The translations under genes were made by a program, and so were the position numbers. A stretch of DNA of 64,000 nt. Source: Takakia lepidozioides (Eukaryota > Streptophyta > Takakiopsida > Takakiales > Takakiaceae). Shown here piece by piece: positions 10,815 through 24,760 of the stretch; position 1 is the first letter of the stretch; the number at the start of each line of letters is the position of its first letter. The DNA lies in contig CM060733.1 in assembly GCA_030704615.1 (NCBI GenBank), positions 34,408,001 to 34,472,000 on the forward strand, given 5' to 3'. The notes under the pieces were generated by a model. It made no database searches. It saw only the letters and a program-made list of their open reading frames with translations, and was not told the origin of the DNA.

Positions 10815-11700
10815 TGAAAATTCTTTCTCTGAGTAGTACAAACTGGAAGGTGCTTCCAACTACGTCACATGGAAGTTTCGGATACAGAGCATTTTAGAAC
10901 AAGAGGATCTATGGGAGCATATTGAATCAAACTTTAAGGAAGATGAAGCTGATTCGACAAACTCAGTAGTCCTACCAGACCCAAGGGACGATGCTCTAGT
11001 ACGACGACAGAGGAGAAAAGCATTGTCTATCATAAAGCTGTCAGTGAAAGATCAGATCATCCCTTTCATTCTCAACGCCAAAACTCCAAAAGAATGTTGG
11101 ACAACGCTTCAGAGGCAGTTTGAGGTGAAAAACAATGCGAAGCGATTAGCAGTCATAAATCGTTTTTCGAATCTGCGTATGGATGAAGGGACGACTGCTA
11201 CAGAGTTCATGAGCTTGGTTCAAGACATCTTGAACCAACTACCGGCGTTTGGTGAAAGACCTTCTGACAATATTGTAGTGGAGCAAATAATAAATGCTCT
11301 ACCGCCTAGCTATGATAGCTTTGTCAGTGATTTCCGGTGAGAAAGATCCACCCTCGGTAGATGAAGTACATTTGCAGCTTGAAGAAAGCCGCAATTCAAA
11401 TCGCCACCGAAACCAAGATGAAGAGGCATTGGTCATGAAGTTTTGCAAAGTCCTCAAGTTTCGAAGATATAATGAGCACTCACGAGGACGACGACAATTC
11501 TTTGATGGAAAACGCTCAAACTCTGGCCAGCCGAATTCAACATTTGGGCTTGGCTATTGTGTCAAGTGTGGAAAAGAGGGCCATTGGGCTCGTGGCTGCC
11601 CACTCTTGAACAAAGAAGAACGTTTATAACATGCAACACAGGAAGCTTAAAGCACTTATGGGACAAGGAAAAGAGAAAAGAGAACAGAAAAGTGAGGCGT
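10815..11700 (+). pseudogene. copia gag polyprotein
   Basis: Begins near LENSFSE, has a stop at about 10840, then YKLEGASNYVTWKFRIQSIL, the usual copia gag N-terminus (tryptophan-rich repeat of UBN2 type). The central part WTTLQRQFEVKNNAKRLAVI and FSNLRMDEGTTATEFM is well preserved (11023-11340). A frame change near 11335 leads to the zinc knuckle CVKCGKEGHWARGC (about 11560-11600), which is intact C-C-H-C. It binds RNA in the particle. No protease follows. Confidence 0.87.
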
Positions 11701-11740
11701 GCAACAACAAGCCACCACAATCATAACACGATTATGCTGC

Positions 11741-14700
11741 AGCTCTTCTCAATCAGGATTCTAACCACCTGCTTTCAATTTTGTTCTGTTTCTTTTCTGT
11801 GTATTCATAGCACATCATCTTTTGACTACATAGATCATCTTCCATTTCCTGACTACACCTCGCCTGGTTTGACAGGTTTCTCGCAGATGGAAGAGTAATT
11901 TTCTAGGTCTCATACTAAGAAATCATTCGTAGATAGACATACCTTGCTTCGGGTTCTAATGTGACTTTGGCAAGTCTACCTAGTTGATGAGCTGAAGCCG
12001 TAGATAGAACTTGGTAGTTCTTATTGAGCATCTGATGGGTTTGCTGACGAAGGAGAATGGTTTCCCTGGTTGCTGAGGCTTCTGAGTCCTGAAATGTAAT
12101 TCTTATGTATCAATGCTCCGAATGTTTTCTCCCGCACTGGTACATTCTGGCTCAGCTCCACCGCCTTGCCTTTGCCTGCAAACTATTAGGTTCCGTGTGA
12201 GCACATCGAAGTCAGTACTTGTTATGTGATATCACATTCTCTTTTCTTGGGCGTTTGTTCTCATAATGATACATTCTGTTCTGAATCCCTTCTAGCATGA
12301 TACTCAAGTTAACATCAAATTCTTGCATCCATGGGTACAGTATTACTTTGCTGGCTACTACTCAATTGTTGACCCAAGCAGTATGGCACACCTTGCCTTT
12401 TGGTTTTGTTTCTTCTCTTTGCACATCTTTGTGGACTGACAGCGTATGGGAGGGAGATCTCCACAGTGCAATGCTGGGTTTCTCTTGTGTTTGTCCATCC
12501 GATTGGTCCGGGAAAGCTTCTTTCTTGGCTTATACTGGCGTCTCTTCCAAGCACAGCGTTGCCAAGCATCATGCAGCAGTTCCTCAGTCTCTTAGTGTGC
12601 CATCAAGTCGCTCTGAACCTGTATTCTCCCCTTGGGTTTCAATGATTTACACAGAGATGATGCGTGAAGTAATCTAAAACCAAACATTCTATTTCGGATT
12701 CCCTAGGAAAACAATTCTGTACATTGAATAGACAGATGCAATGTCTTGGTAATGAAATTTGTGTTTACATGTGCACACATATTTCTGTGTAGTGCATATT
12801 GTGCCGAACCCATGCTTCATGAATCCTTATCCTTTGTGTGGACAACTCAGTGGGTATTGGGCCACAGTTGTTCCTTTCGTGATTTGGAGGTCCAAGCAAT
12901 TTGAAGAGAGAACCCGTTTCTATGTATCTGCGGGTGTATTTTGATGAGAAATTACCTAACAATTTTCTGGGACGCATGGGAACTTCAGTTTTTCTTTTTA
13001 AAAGAGACTTGGTCTGTACAACGAAGCAATTGCCGCCTTGCAGATCATCTATATGTTACCGAAGGACAGACTCGCAATCAGCCAACATCTGAGAAACCAC
13101 CGCCATCAGCATCAAGCAATGTGATGTGAAGTCATGCCTCGAGCGAGTGCATGCAGAAACTTGTGCTCAAGAGAAAAGAAAGAAAAAAGAAACTAAGAAC
13201 CTATTCCGTTTACCGAAGGCCATTGCAAAGCTTCTACCATATCATGAATTCCAAAATATCCATTGCCATGGAAACAATAACAAATTTCAGGCCTACCCCT
13301 CTCCAGTTAACCGAAGATAGCTGTCCAGCTCGATCTTGTGTAAGAAGGTTGATCAAGGCCGGGAATCCCTAAACTTTTGAGTCTGAACACTTTTACTAGT
13401 GGGAGATGATTTGCTTTGGAGTGTTTGGGGACCTAGGTTTGAGGATACTTCTGCTTGACAGCTATCTTTCCTCATACTTTGCCAAGAGGCTTTCAAATAC
13501 TAAACAATACCAGCAACATGCAATTGAACTGCATTTGTGACAGTAGCGAGCCGCAATCCCCAAAATGATGGCCACAACTTGTGATCATATGTCTATCTTT
13601 AGTTGATTATGAGTGACAAGCGATGGGAAGACAGTCAGGGTTATATTCCATCAAAAGACCCGTGTGTGGCTGCAGCTTTTACCTACCGCACTGTGAAGCA
13701 TAATTCAGCTTTTCATATTGAGGTTTCTGACATGATTCTGCGTACTGACAGTTTTTTTTAATCTTTATGCTGTGTTCCAGAGATGGAGGAACATCTTACA
13801 TATTTCTTCCCCACCAGTTCAAAAAATCTCCAGAAAAAAACTGTTGGTGTTGTGTTCAATGTTCCATGGCATACTTAGGTCCGAACTCCGAACCCATAAC
13901 CGTATTCCTGGATTTTATGTAAAGTGATGTTCAGTTGTCTCATTCACTGGACTCCCATTTCTGACATTCATTGACCACTGTAGGGAGTGATTGCAGCAGC
14001 ATATAGTTAGACTGGTTTGAATACTCCATTGTACATGCTTCATTGCTTCCCCAGTTGCACTCATGAGTGTTCAATGAAGCAGGAGTGGGGAGTGATGGCA
14101 ACAAAGTGGACAGTGATGGCAACCAAAGTGGAGCCTATTCCTTATACCTTATACTACCCTATTCCCGACTGAAATTCCAACACCCAAATGATGTCTAGGC
14201 TAGTTTAGTTATTTAAAATTAGTACCTTGCAGCCTACCCATAGAGCTCCCTTCCCACAGGGCAGTAGCCCAAAGGTGAAGTGGTTCTTATTCACACTGCT
14301 TCTACCTGGTGGCCAGGTGGGAATAGCACAAATGGTGGCATCTTTGATGGTGTGCTGAGATCCATCATTTATTTATTTATTTTTAATGATTCCTTTTTGC
14401 TTTCATAATTATTCCTTCTTTTAATTCCTGCTGCATATCTTTCTTCTACTGGCTTCTACTATGGCGGTGTTGAGTTGGATATCTTTTCCTAAAAATGGAC
14501 CTTATTTTATTGTGCCTTCAAACATGCTCCTGCATCACTCTACAGTACCTGTTCCGACCTCCCTAGTGGTCGCTCCGACCATATCTATTTCCTTGACCTT
14601 CAAAATTTCCCTTGGGTACTTTATATTCGGCTGGACTTCAACTTTAACTTTAGTGAGAGAAACAACCAGCTCCCCTCTGTATTCTTAAAAAAGAAGAAGT

Positions 14701-17700
14701 AAACCAGCCGCTCCAGGTAAATAATGTCCGCACTCTGCCGAGTATAAAGTCCATGGCCAAAAACATGTTACTACTCTTTCCTGCAGCATGTCAGGGATCA
14801 TTGTCAGGTCCTCCAACTCTATACAGTCAACCCTGGATAATTGTTATGCCTATAGAGCAGAAAAATTATAACATTTACGGAGATATATCATATAACAGAA
14901 ATAGAGGTCAAAATCCAAAACATAACATTTAAGAAAAAAAACAATAAAGCAGGTTAAAAAAACGAAAAAAAACAATTAAAAAGGCTTAGGGTTCAAATCT
15001 CAATGCATACACATGGATGAATGATAAGACTGGATGAATGTTTTCTCAAACCAAGGCTCCGCATAAGATCTAACAACTATGGAGGTGTGCAAACGAAGAG
15101 GAGAGCCATATTTTCATAACACATATCAAATAACGCTCTATGACATTTTCAAATGTAAATTCTTACAGAGCCAAAATTTCATAACATTAAAGGCGATATA
15201 ACATTAACCCTTAAGTTCCCAAGCGACCTGAATCGGGTCACTTTGAATTTGCAATTAGACCTAATTTTTGCAGATCTAGTCTGATGGGCCCACTCCTGAA
15301 GCTTTAATGACAAGGGATTTGTCTCGAGTATGATGCAAGAAAAAAACAAAAGCTTACTAAAAAAATCTTAGATCTCTCATTTACGTTTTGGGGCTGAAAA
15401 GGGCTGTTGATCGCTGACGTGGCAGGTAAACAAGCCCAAAACAGATTGCACTCCAAAGGCCATTTTCGGCAGAAAATTAGCAATTTTGGAAAAAACACTT
15501 CACCTTGTGGTGTGTGAGCATTACATACACACATCCACCGTTGGCTTTTAAAAAATTTGTAGAAAAAAAAGTACTTCATTTGGAGGCACATTTTCTCTTG
15601 TCAATTTTGAGATTTCAACCCCCATGTAATTGCATGCAAAGCAAGCATAGGTGAAAAAATCAGTTGGACCTGCAATTTAGTGGGGTCATAGCCACTCCAC
15701 TATTGATTTGGAAATGGTGGGTCTTGGGGCAATCAAAATTGGAGAAAGCTAGGTTTTGATTTGGTCAAACCAATTTCTTTCTCACTTTTTCTTTGGGACC
15801 TGATATTTGAAGTCCGGGGCCAACTGCTATAATCTCACAATTTCCACGGTGGACTTGGCTCATTTTTTGGTATGTCATGCATAAATGAGCTGGGCCCATT
15901 GCTATAAAGCTGGAATCTGTGGATGATTTTTGGTAGGTTTCTAGGGCAATTTACTGCAGCTGGGTACCCAAAATTGGTAAAAAGTCAAAAAAGGGCTTGG
16001 GAACTTGAGGGTTAAAGGAGTTAACATTTATCCAGGGTTGCCTGTATGGGACCCACCCCAACATACAATGTACATTGGTAACTTATGGGCTTCAATACAC
16101 TCTACACTGGGCATTCTAACTGCACTCCCTCCTAAAGCAGCAGTTACGGTGCAAACACAACTGCGGTGCACCGTTTTTTGTTTTGTAAAGAAATGAAGGA
16201 CAACTGTTACAGATTCCAGAGAGGCCCACATTTTGGAGCCAAAATTACTTACTATAAAGGAAAGAACCAATAGAATTTGGGGGTGCACCACATGTGACAA
16301 ATGACTCTGATTTCAAAGTCCAGTCGGTACTGAAAAAGGTGTCAACTAATAATAACAAAAGATGCATCAGTGAAGAAGAATCAGTCACCGATACCCTGGG
16401 TTGTTGTCATTACAGTAACTTACCAAGCCATGATGGACCCTTCTCACTGTCAAACTCACAAACTCAAGGCACTGTAAACTGTAAACCTTCAGGCAGGGTT
16501 GGATCTGCATCAGGAGACTTAATTTTGTCGTGTGCTTGGAGATGCCACCAGGAGCTCCATTTTGCGAATAACATAGTGAGCTACATAGCAGTAGACTGTA
16601 GCGTAATGATATGCAAGGTGATGAGGGTCTACGTGCAAGTACTCTGTGTACAAATCCAAGTTTTGCGGTACGTTAGTACTAAGAGTTTAACTAAATAATA
16701 GTTGTGGGTTTACTAAGTATGGCAGTACAAACAAAGATTTACTTTGGGATTGTGCGGTGGGATTACTTTTTTTAATTGAGGGAAAGTTTGTACAAAGGGT
16801 TAGTTTTCCTTTGTGGGCTTGTTTCACTTTTTACTGATAGGTCTGTGTGCAAATGGGTTTGTGATTCAGTTCTTAGGCAGAGGATGATTAAGTTTGCAAG
16901 TTGGCTGGCTTAGAAGATTGGATTTTTCTTATGGATTTAGAAGATTAGTTTTCCTTTATGGGTTATGTTGAGAAGACTTTGCTAGGTGGGTTTGAATGGA
17001 TTTGTGCAACTGATCTGATAATATACACACAGATCACTTAGTTTCCACAGGAGTTTGCAAATGATTTGTGGGTTTGCATGTTTGCATGCTTGCTGGACTG
17101 CAACTGATTGTTGTTACTCGGTGGCATGAGGAATAAGCTTACAAGTGGAGGATGAGTGCCAGACCTGTTGGTTTCACAAAGGGACAGACAGTTGGGTCAG
17201 ATTGAAGGAATATGCTTGGAAAGGTCCCTGGAGTTGGTGGGCTCAAGGGAGAGGTTTGTGCCGAAGCAGTAGGGAGGCCCCGGAGTAGAATATAGTTTTC
17301 TTCGGACAATAGGGGAGTTTACTGAGGGCCTGCAGTGGATAGTTTCCTGGGAGGTCTGCTCTGCACACGGGGATAGTTTGTTACCGTTGTATGAGCATTA
17401 ATACGAAGCCTGGCAGTGCGCACAAATTTTGTAGTTCACGCGTGCCCACGCTTCTCGCTACCCGTGCCGTTCCTGGGCCTTTCCCCTCTCTCTCTTCTCT
17501 CCCTCCCCTATGTTGCACAGAGCAAGCCTTTAACTTTAGCCTTGTTAGTTGCTGAAGAGCATGGATCCATGCGCTGTTGTGGTCCTCTAGTTCTGATGGC
17601 GCCGTGGCAGGAATGGCTGTGCTGGTCGATGCTGGACGGGTTCCTCATGTTGATGGGTTGTTTTGGTGTTCTCTAGGTCTCCAGATGGCTCAGGTATCTC

Positions 17701-17953
17701 AGAATGAGAAAGAGCGCTGTGACGGGAGCAGAGGGTCGTTGTAGAAGGTGCCAGCAGTTTTGATTCTGGGCTCCCGGGGAGATAGGAGGGGCTCTACTAG
17801 GGTTGACAAGGCAGGGCCTTTTCTGCTTGAGGAGGTGGAGAGGAAGGGGTCTGGTTGGGAGGCGGATAAGGAAAGCGTGGGAAGGAGTGCTTCGAATGCA
17901 GGCCGTGTTGTATTGGCGTGCACAGAGCGCACGCCGATTGCTGCCCTGTACTA
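11741..17953. other. 6.2 kb without a recognised gene
   Basis: Many short frames but none with family resemblance or consistent splice sites. At 13010-13129 a pyrimidine tract with AG precedes an open run containing LYNEAIAALQIIYMLPKDRL and a stop. This could be a terminal exon on the plus strand, but I find no partner exons. The last few hundred bases probably hold the promoter and 5' UTR of the S-acyltransferase. Confidence 0.45.
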
Positions 17954-20900
17954 ATGGTTCGACGCCATGGCTGGCAGCTTCCCGCACACACCTTTCAGGT
18001 TGGTTTGTCTTGGACATCATCTGCCACAAACGGTAAATTGGGAAAGATCAGCCTTTTTCAATGTATAAATGTGAGCATGCTGACATTGTTGATTGTTCTG
18101 TTGGCTGACAATACCTTCCTATCGAATCTCAACTTTAACCAGATGACTCGCAAAGTAATTCATCTTGAGATTCGGTAATGCAGTAATTTTCAACTTTTCT
18201 TCTTCCCCTAAACCGACGTTCATCACAAGCAAAAACGTGGTTGATTTTCTGTCATCAACCTTTTGAACTTGACGACTAAATGTGTCCCAAAATGTACTTA
18301 GCGTTCAAATTCACTTACCCCTGTTTGCTTTATTCTCATATCATGCCTGCATTTGTCTCCCTATTTATATAAATTTTCAATGGACGAGAGAATCTATGCA
18401 AATGTTAGCGTTCAGGTGGTCAGTGGCAAGGTTGCTTTGTGGACTATTTAGTGGTGGGATTGGTGTGTTGTGAACCCACACTTTTGATTTTACATCCTAG
18501 GTGAACCTTCTAGCAACTCCCTCGCCTTTGCTTGCCCTGTCCTGCTTGAATACCTTTGCTGACTTTTATGACAGCAATCTCTCACTCAGCTGGAGATAGA
18601 GAGTTGTGCTTGTTTTTGCATAGTACATTGCAAGTGAAGCACTATATATGGCTACCTTATACTCAAACAGATTGAGAGAACGTTTTTACATTGTGTTTGG
18701 TTGAGGCTTGAATACCTGTACAGCACAATGAAAGCACATCTCCTTCATATGCCTAAGTTTATTATATGTGTTGGCTCTGTGTGGGATGCCGCTGGTTCTC
18801 CAGGTGGTGGCAATTACAGTCTTTTTCCTGCTGGTCATTGCCTATTACATCTTTTTGGCGCCATTCCTGTGGATAAACAGTTTGGAATCTGCTGCTCTTG
18901 CTCTCTACACTCCCCTGGTATGAGTGTTTTCTCCTCCTCCGCTGTTGTCTTAGGTTAGTTGTTTCAAGGTTCTAATATACAGGGTATACCTATAGATGAG
19001 ATTGTTTTAAGCTATAAATACTGCAGTTATCCAAACATCTGCTACTTGGATGTGAACAGTCAACTGTTAGTGTATCAGTTAGTGTAGGTTTTTTCAGGTA
19101 TTGCATCCCAAACTCTTCTGATCTGCACTCTGTGGTACCTTAGATACCATATTTCCTTCAAGCCTTTCCGTAAGATTCCTATCAATGTTGCCGTTTGAAG
19201 AGGGACAAGTGAACCAGGGATTATGTGGGAGTCTCAATTGCAGGCCTTGGCAGTTTTCCTGCTCTACATACGCTCCTCAGCAATTGACCCATCAGACCCT
19301 GGTGTGTTTGCCAACCAGCCCTTATACAAGCATGATGAGAAGGGTTCCTTCTCTGAATTTTCAACGGCAATGACACCTGCAGTGCTGGGTGCTCCCTTGT
19401 CTCCAGCTCTGTCCAGCCCTTTGTCTGTCCCTCCATCAGACAAAGATTTTGACCGGAAGACACAGTATGCGGAACAAGGGCGGGTGGGTTGGAATAAGAC
19501 TCCCAGCATCTGCTCCTTTGCTGGGCTCTGTGGTCTGTGTTGTGGGTGGCTGGTCAGCGATGACAATTGTCGGAATGACTCCAAGGTGCAGCAGCCTGTG
19601 GCAGAGGAGGACGTTCTGTTTTGCACCCTATGCAATGCTGAGGTAAGCTCAGCATCAAGTTCTGAAAGACTCACAAGCACTAGCATGTTGGAAGCTGTTC
19701 TTAGAAATGGTGGTCATCTCACATTAGTTGCTTTGTTTCTACTTTTTAGTGATTGTTACAATGGAAGGACATGACTCTGACATAACTTTCGTCAGCCGTT
19801 GTCTCATAGCAGAGTTGTAGGTGCTCTGATTGTTGGCAAGTCTGGTGGGGAGCCCCAAGATGGGGGCTTGAATTGGGTCATTGGGTGGATGCAGGTACGC
19901 AAATTTAGCAAGCATTGTCGCAGTTGCGACAAGTGTGTTGATGGCTTTGACCACCATTGCCGGGTATTTTTCTCCTCTTTTAGGCACCTTTATGGCATTG
20001 GTGGATGAAGGAGCAGGAAGTGTTCAACTCCCAGAGGTGGGCAATTCAGATCATCAGTTCTAGGCCATGAACCCCAGTACCTCGTTTGCTTCGAGTGGTC
20101 CCCTTTTGCTAGGCAAACATCCCTTGATTGCAGACAACAGTGAGGTTTGTGCCCAATGTCTACAATATCTATATATACTGCTGAAACTCTTTTGCATTAA
20201 CAGTGGCCTTGAATGTTTGCAGTGGCTGAATAACTGTGTTGGAAGAAAGAACTACGTCACTTTTGTAGGACTGATGGCTACAAGCATTACATTGGTAAGC
20301 ATTTTGGTACATCATCCAGTTGGCTCATGAAGAAGCAATAGGAACATGATGCACAACTTTACCATTTGATCTTGGATTAGGAAGTAGCAGAACTTTGGAG
20401 ATTACATTTTCAACGTTGGACATTTTGTGGGGTATTGACTCGGAGTGTAGTCCTGGCACTTGAAGTGCCCGCCTAGATGGAGTAGATCAATCCCTGTAGA
20501 AATGTTCTGTTAGGCTGGTTGTTTGTGTAGGACTGTCCAGTATTATCATGCCGTTTGACTGGGATGCTTTGTGGCAATATGCAGCTGGTTCTTGAATGGG
20601 GAGTAGGAGTAGCAGTTTTTGTACGTTGTTTTGTGGACGAGCAAGGGATAGATCACCAAATCACACAGAAGCTCGGAAATGGATTCTCAAGGGCCCCATT
20701 TGCAGCAATTGTGGTAATCAATTGATACCTTTGTGGTGCTGAAATTGGAATTGATTTGAATGCTTTTCTGCTTGAGAGTTGAAAGAATGCTCGAGCGCTT
20801 CCCAGTTTCTTGGCTGGAACAGAGGGTGCCAATGGGGCAGATAATGTGATCAAATTGGACTGAACACTTATGAATTGCCTTTCCTGGATTAACTCATCCT

Positions 20901-23900
20901 CACCTGCAATGTGTCTAGGATTTTAGCATCTGTCGCCACAAGTCTTCTCACATAGATCCACACTAGCTGTTGTCCTTCGAAGCGTTGGATCAACACCAGA
21001 TGTACTTAAAGCAACACTGTTCAACAATGACATTTATTTTGGTGACTGCTTCCTGGGAATACTTTACCGGCAGAGCACGATGTTGAAGGTGCAGGGGCCA
21101 ACTCTAAAGTTTTTGAGTCATCCCACACGGGTCACCTGTACAGTAGTAGCTATTGACCAGGAATCTTAACCTGGTGTGTAGGTGTTGCAGTTCTTTTTCA
21201 TGGTAAGAGAAACTGGTCTGCCCATGTCAATTTATGTATATTGAAGGAAAAGCCTGCTGCCTGGGTAGTGTGTGGTTCCCCAGATTGTTGCCGTCTTCGT
21301 GTTTGGCAGGACTCATAGGCAAGGACTTTTAATGTCACAAACAGCTTGCAGGGGCTGACAAGTTATTCATGTGTTGAGGCCGTACTGTGGGACTACCACA
21401 CTCAATCAAATCCTTCAGAACAGATCATTCCTGGACCTTGAGCAGTACAAGCCCTCTTCCAGGATAATAATGTGACGTCAATGTTGTTCATTCTTGCAGG
21501 CTATATGCACCCTGGTCTCGTTGTTGGCTTCCATACCGCTTGGGGAACTTTTCTTTTTCCATCTCCTCCTCATGAAAAAGGTGTTGTGGTTCTTCTCCTT
21601 TAACCTTCTCAAAACAAATCAATTTCATGCAAGCAGCTTGGTGGTTTAAATGCATCACATATGTTACGTGCAGCAGACAGAGTAGAAGAAACATCTGGCT
21701 GACAGAGAAGGAAATGGGGGAGAGGAAGATAGAAAGACGCAGAGGCAGAAACTAGCAAACATGTAAGCAGAATTTGTTGCTCCTGAGTATGCTAGTTCTA
21801 GATTCATAAGATGGAAGGGTTTTGAAATATATTGGTGCCACCAGGGAATCACAACCTACGAATATGTAGTGGCCATGCGAGCACAGAATGAAACACAGGG
21901 AGCACTGTTTGGTGAAGGGGATCACAGCATACCATCATCACCCTCCAGTTCCACTGCAACTGGCATGAGCAGGTCAAGCTCCTTGGGTCTTCAGTACCGT
22001 GGAGGGTGGTGCACGCCACCCCGCATTTTTGTCGAGCATCAGGTATCGTTATATCAAATTTGCAAATGTAGTTTCTATTGAGTTTGTCAGTAGGTCCATC
22101 TGTTGATCTCTAACATGATTGTGGACGGGCAGCCAATCTGTTGTAGCATTACTAGTCATTAGGTTCTAACCTTCAAGAGGGCCAGGAGTTGGGTGATTAC
22201 TCTATGGTTCTTGATGATGTAGGACCCCCAATGTCATAGCTTATAAACCTGAACATATCGGTAAATATGTGCATGGGAAGCAACAGTAGTTGGTAGTCCT
22301 GACTTTCTTTCAGGTGGATTAATCATGGGATCTTTGAAACGGACAAACCCTGAATGTCATGTCTTCATATCTTAGAAAGAATGGTCTCCTGAATTCCTCA
22401 CTAGTTCTGTGATTATTCAACAAGGATCAAAATTTTCTGCCAATTTTGAAGTCCTTGAGCCAATACATTGAGAGTTGGGGGGGGGGGGGGGGGGGGGGGG
22501 TGGTGCTTAAGAGACAGCCTTTGTTGCTGGATGCTTGTTTCCTGGAAAAGATATGAGATGCCTAACGCTTGACCTAGCTTTGGATATCCAACACCTAAAT
22601 ATGTGTAAAGCATATTGCAGGCTCATGCATGTGCAGTAAGCTCTCTTTCAGTAACTCTTATTTCACAGTAATCACAGGTAGGCCGCAGGGGCATACCCTC
22701 AGACAACCTCTTCCACCCCTTGAGAAAGCCCAAGTGCTTCTGTCTCGAGGACCAATGCACAGCACTACCTGGAGCCTGAATTGAATTTCCAGTAAGTAGG
22801 TCTTAGTTAACCTGAAAGACTTGTATTAAGTGTCCCTTACATGTGATAGAAGAAAATGATCAGGCTTGCCAGCGTATATTTGCTTGGGGGCCCCGCAACG
22901 AAACCCAACCCGTCACTGATGAAACAGGCGCTGCTAACCACAGTACTACGGTACAGGAATTTAACCTTGCAAACACCCTTTTGTACAAAGGAAAACGTAC
23001 TCCTGTTGGATGCGATCCTAAGTTTCAGATGTAATCAGCTGCCTATAGAGGACACAAAATGACTTCATAATGGTTAAAGCATGTGACTAGCTTCCTAGGA
23101 CTTTTCAAGCTGAAGCACATTAAGATTGTGGTCAAACACAAGTTCTTCTCAATGTATTCCCTTCCTTTCTTACATCTCACATCTCAAATCGTAAGTGTAT
23201 ATATATCAGCAATGCCTGTCTGCTGTTTGTTGAAGAGGGTTGCTCTCTAGAGGTTTGTTGAAGTAAGGTAAAGTGGCAGTTACCACAATGTCCTAGATAT
23301 GTTCATGGCAGCAGACAAAGGGAAGTGGATAGGTGAAAGAATGAGTGAGAAGGTGGGATGTGCCTCAAACTTTTTCTCTTCAATATATTTCAACAATCTG
23401 CAAGTATTAATTTCTTAAGTTTGATTGTCAACAGGATGAAGTTGTTCCACATTTGGCACCAGGCAGAGTACCTTCAACCATAGACCCAGATGCAACAAGT
23501 GGTGGACGACCACAAAAGCAAGTCATGGGGAATGTGAGAATCAGTGCCTGGAAACTTGCCAAGCTCAATGCCGAAGAGGCTGCACGTGCAGCAGCCAAGG
23601 CCCGGGAAAATTCTTCGGTGTTACGCCAGGTTGGGCCAAAAGATTTGGGGGGAGTACCTGAGACAGATTACAGCTCTAGCAGCATCAGTAGTCAAAGCAG
23701 CTTAAGCACAGGGTATGTGTATGGTGGTGGGAAGCGGAGAGGTAGGGAGGAAACTACCATGGCTACGGGATTTGCTTCTATCAAATCCGAGCTGTCCACA
23801 GTCCGCACTGGCAGGGACCTGGGGTCTTCAGGTCGTCCGTCGGAGCCTTCTGATGCAGATCTCCAGAGTAGAAGCAGCGGTGGCAGTCCCAACATCACCA

Positions 23901-24760
23901 TCCCTCAACCAGAATCTTTGTCCATCAGCCCTCTCCCTGCAGAGCGCAGATATGGTCCCTCGGAGTTAAATTCAGCGGTTGCTCTTGATGTTCGTACTGC
24001 TCCTGGGGAATCTATGCCTTCATCTTCCTCCTCACCGATCGGTACTTCATCTAGTGTGAGAGCCAGTTGGCCAACCTATCAAGGAGCAGCACTATCGCAC
24101 CCAGCAGCTGGAAACTACAACCCGGCCTGGGGCATTCGGGGGTTAACAAGTGATGAGGCCTCAAGTGGAGACAGTGCAGATGATTCTGTACGTCCAAATA
24201 GAGGGAAGTTACCTGATCAGGGCCGGGTTGTGTCTGCGAAAGAGTTAAAGAGGGCTGCAGTGTTTCCTAACGGAGGACCCATGAACAGGTTGGGAGGAGG
24301 TGATCCCAGCAGTACACGGAGACCACCAACCAGGATTGAGTTTGGGGGTAGAGGAATCAGCACTTCTGTTTTCTCAGGTCAACAGATCCACCGTGGGACA
24401 TGGCTGGAGCCATCCATGTCACCATCTTCAGCATCTGACGCAGACCTAGTCTCTGAGTTTGGTCATGACCGGTTCTCTGCATCACGAAGTCCGCCTACTA
24501 TTTTAAACACTGCCACAGTTTTGCCGAGCACGTCCCGTCCTTCGGACAACCTCCTCTATGCAGGGACATCTATATTCTATGGTGGCCCTCTTCTACCGGT
24601 GGGGGAAATAACCAGCAGTAGGAAAAATTTACCTCCCAAGCCTCCTAGTGAGTTGAGAGCTGGGGTGCCTAAGCAGGCAGGCTTTGAAAGTAGACCATTC
24701 TCCCACGGATCAGCATTGCGATCGCAATCTCCAATTTTTGTCCCCCGTGGCTTGCATTGA
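17954..24760 (+). CDS. DHHC-type protein S-acyltransferase (plant PAT, large C-terminal-tail group), 9 exons, 810 aa
   Basis: Transfers palmitate from acyl-CoA to cysteines of membrane proteins. Exons: 17954-17998, 18804-18917, 19244-19642, 19895-19963, 20223-20294, 20585-20713, 21500-21580, 21845-22042, 23435-24760. All introns are GT-AG and all exons end in phase 0. The start [15 protein letters not shown] matches plant PATs that begin this way. Two membrane spans come first (residues about 16-53 and 54-70), then DPSDPGVF, the cysteine-rich domain with [17 protein letters not shown] and the catalytic DHHC (residues 205-208, bases 19949-19960), [11 protein letters not shown], two further spans, and TTYE (TTxE motif, 306-309). 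The 441-residue last exon holds [20 protein letters not shown] and a long Ser/Pro-rich, probably disordered tail. It resembles the Arabidopsis PAT19-22 type. No lesions are seen. Confidence 0.95.
22477..22500 (+). repeat. poly(G) run, 24 bases, in the last intron of the S-acyltransferase
   Basis: A 24-G homopolymer. It could fold as a G-quadruplex in the nascent RNA, or could be partly a sequencing artefact. Confidence 0.9.

Larger units (their letters stand above)
10226..11740 (+). mobile_element. Ty1/copia retrotransposon, 5' part
   Basis: LTR (10226-10504), initiator-Met primer-binding site, leader with a 22-T run, and gag to about 11700. Protease, integrase, RT and the 3' LTR are missing; recognisable sequence fades near 11740. 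It lies 140 bp from the hAT end on the opposite strand. Confidence 0.88.

Noticed and set aside
13010-13129. Terminal exon of an unknown gene
   Set aside because: Acceptor and open frame exist, but no partner exon or homology was found.
23692-23901. Minus-strand frame inside the S-acyltransferase last exon
   Set aside because: Antisense shadow of the real coding exon.
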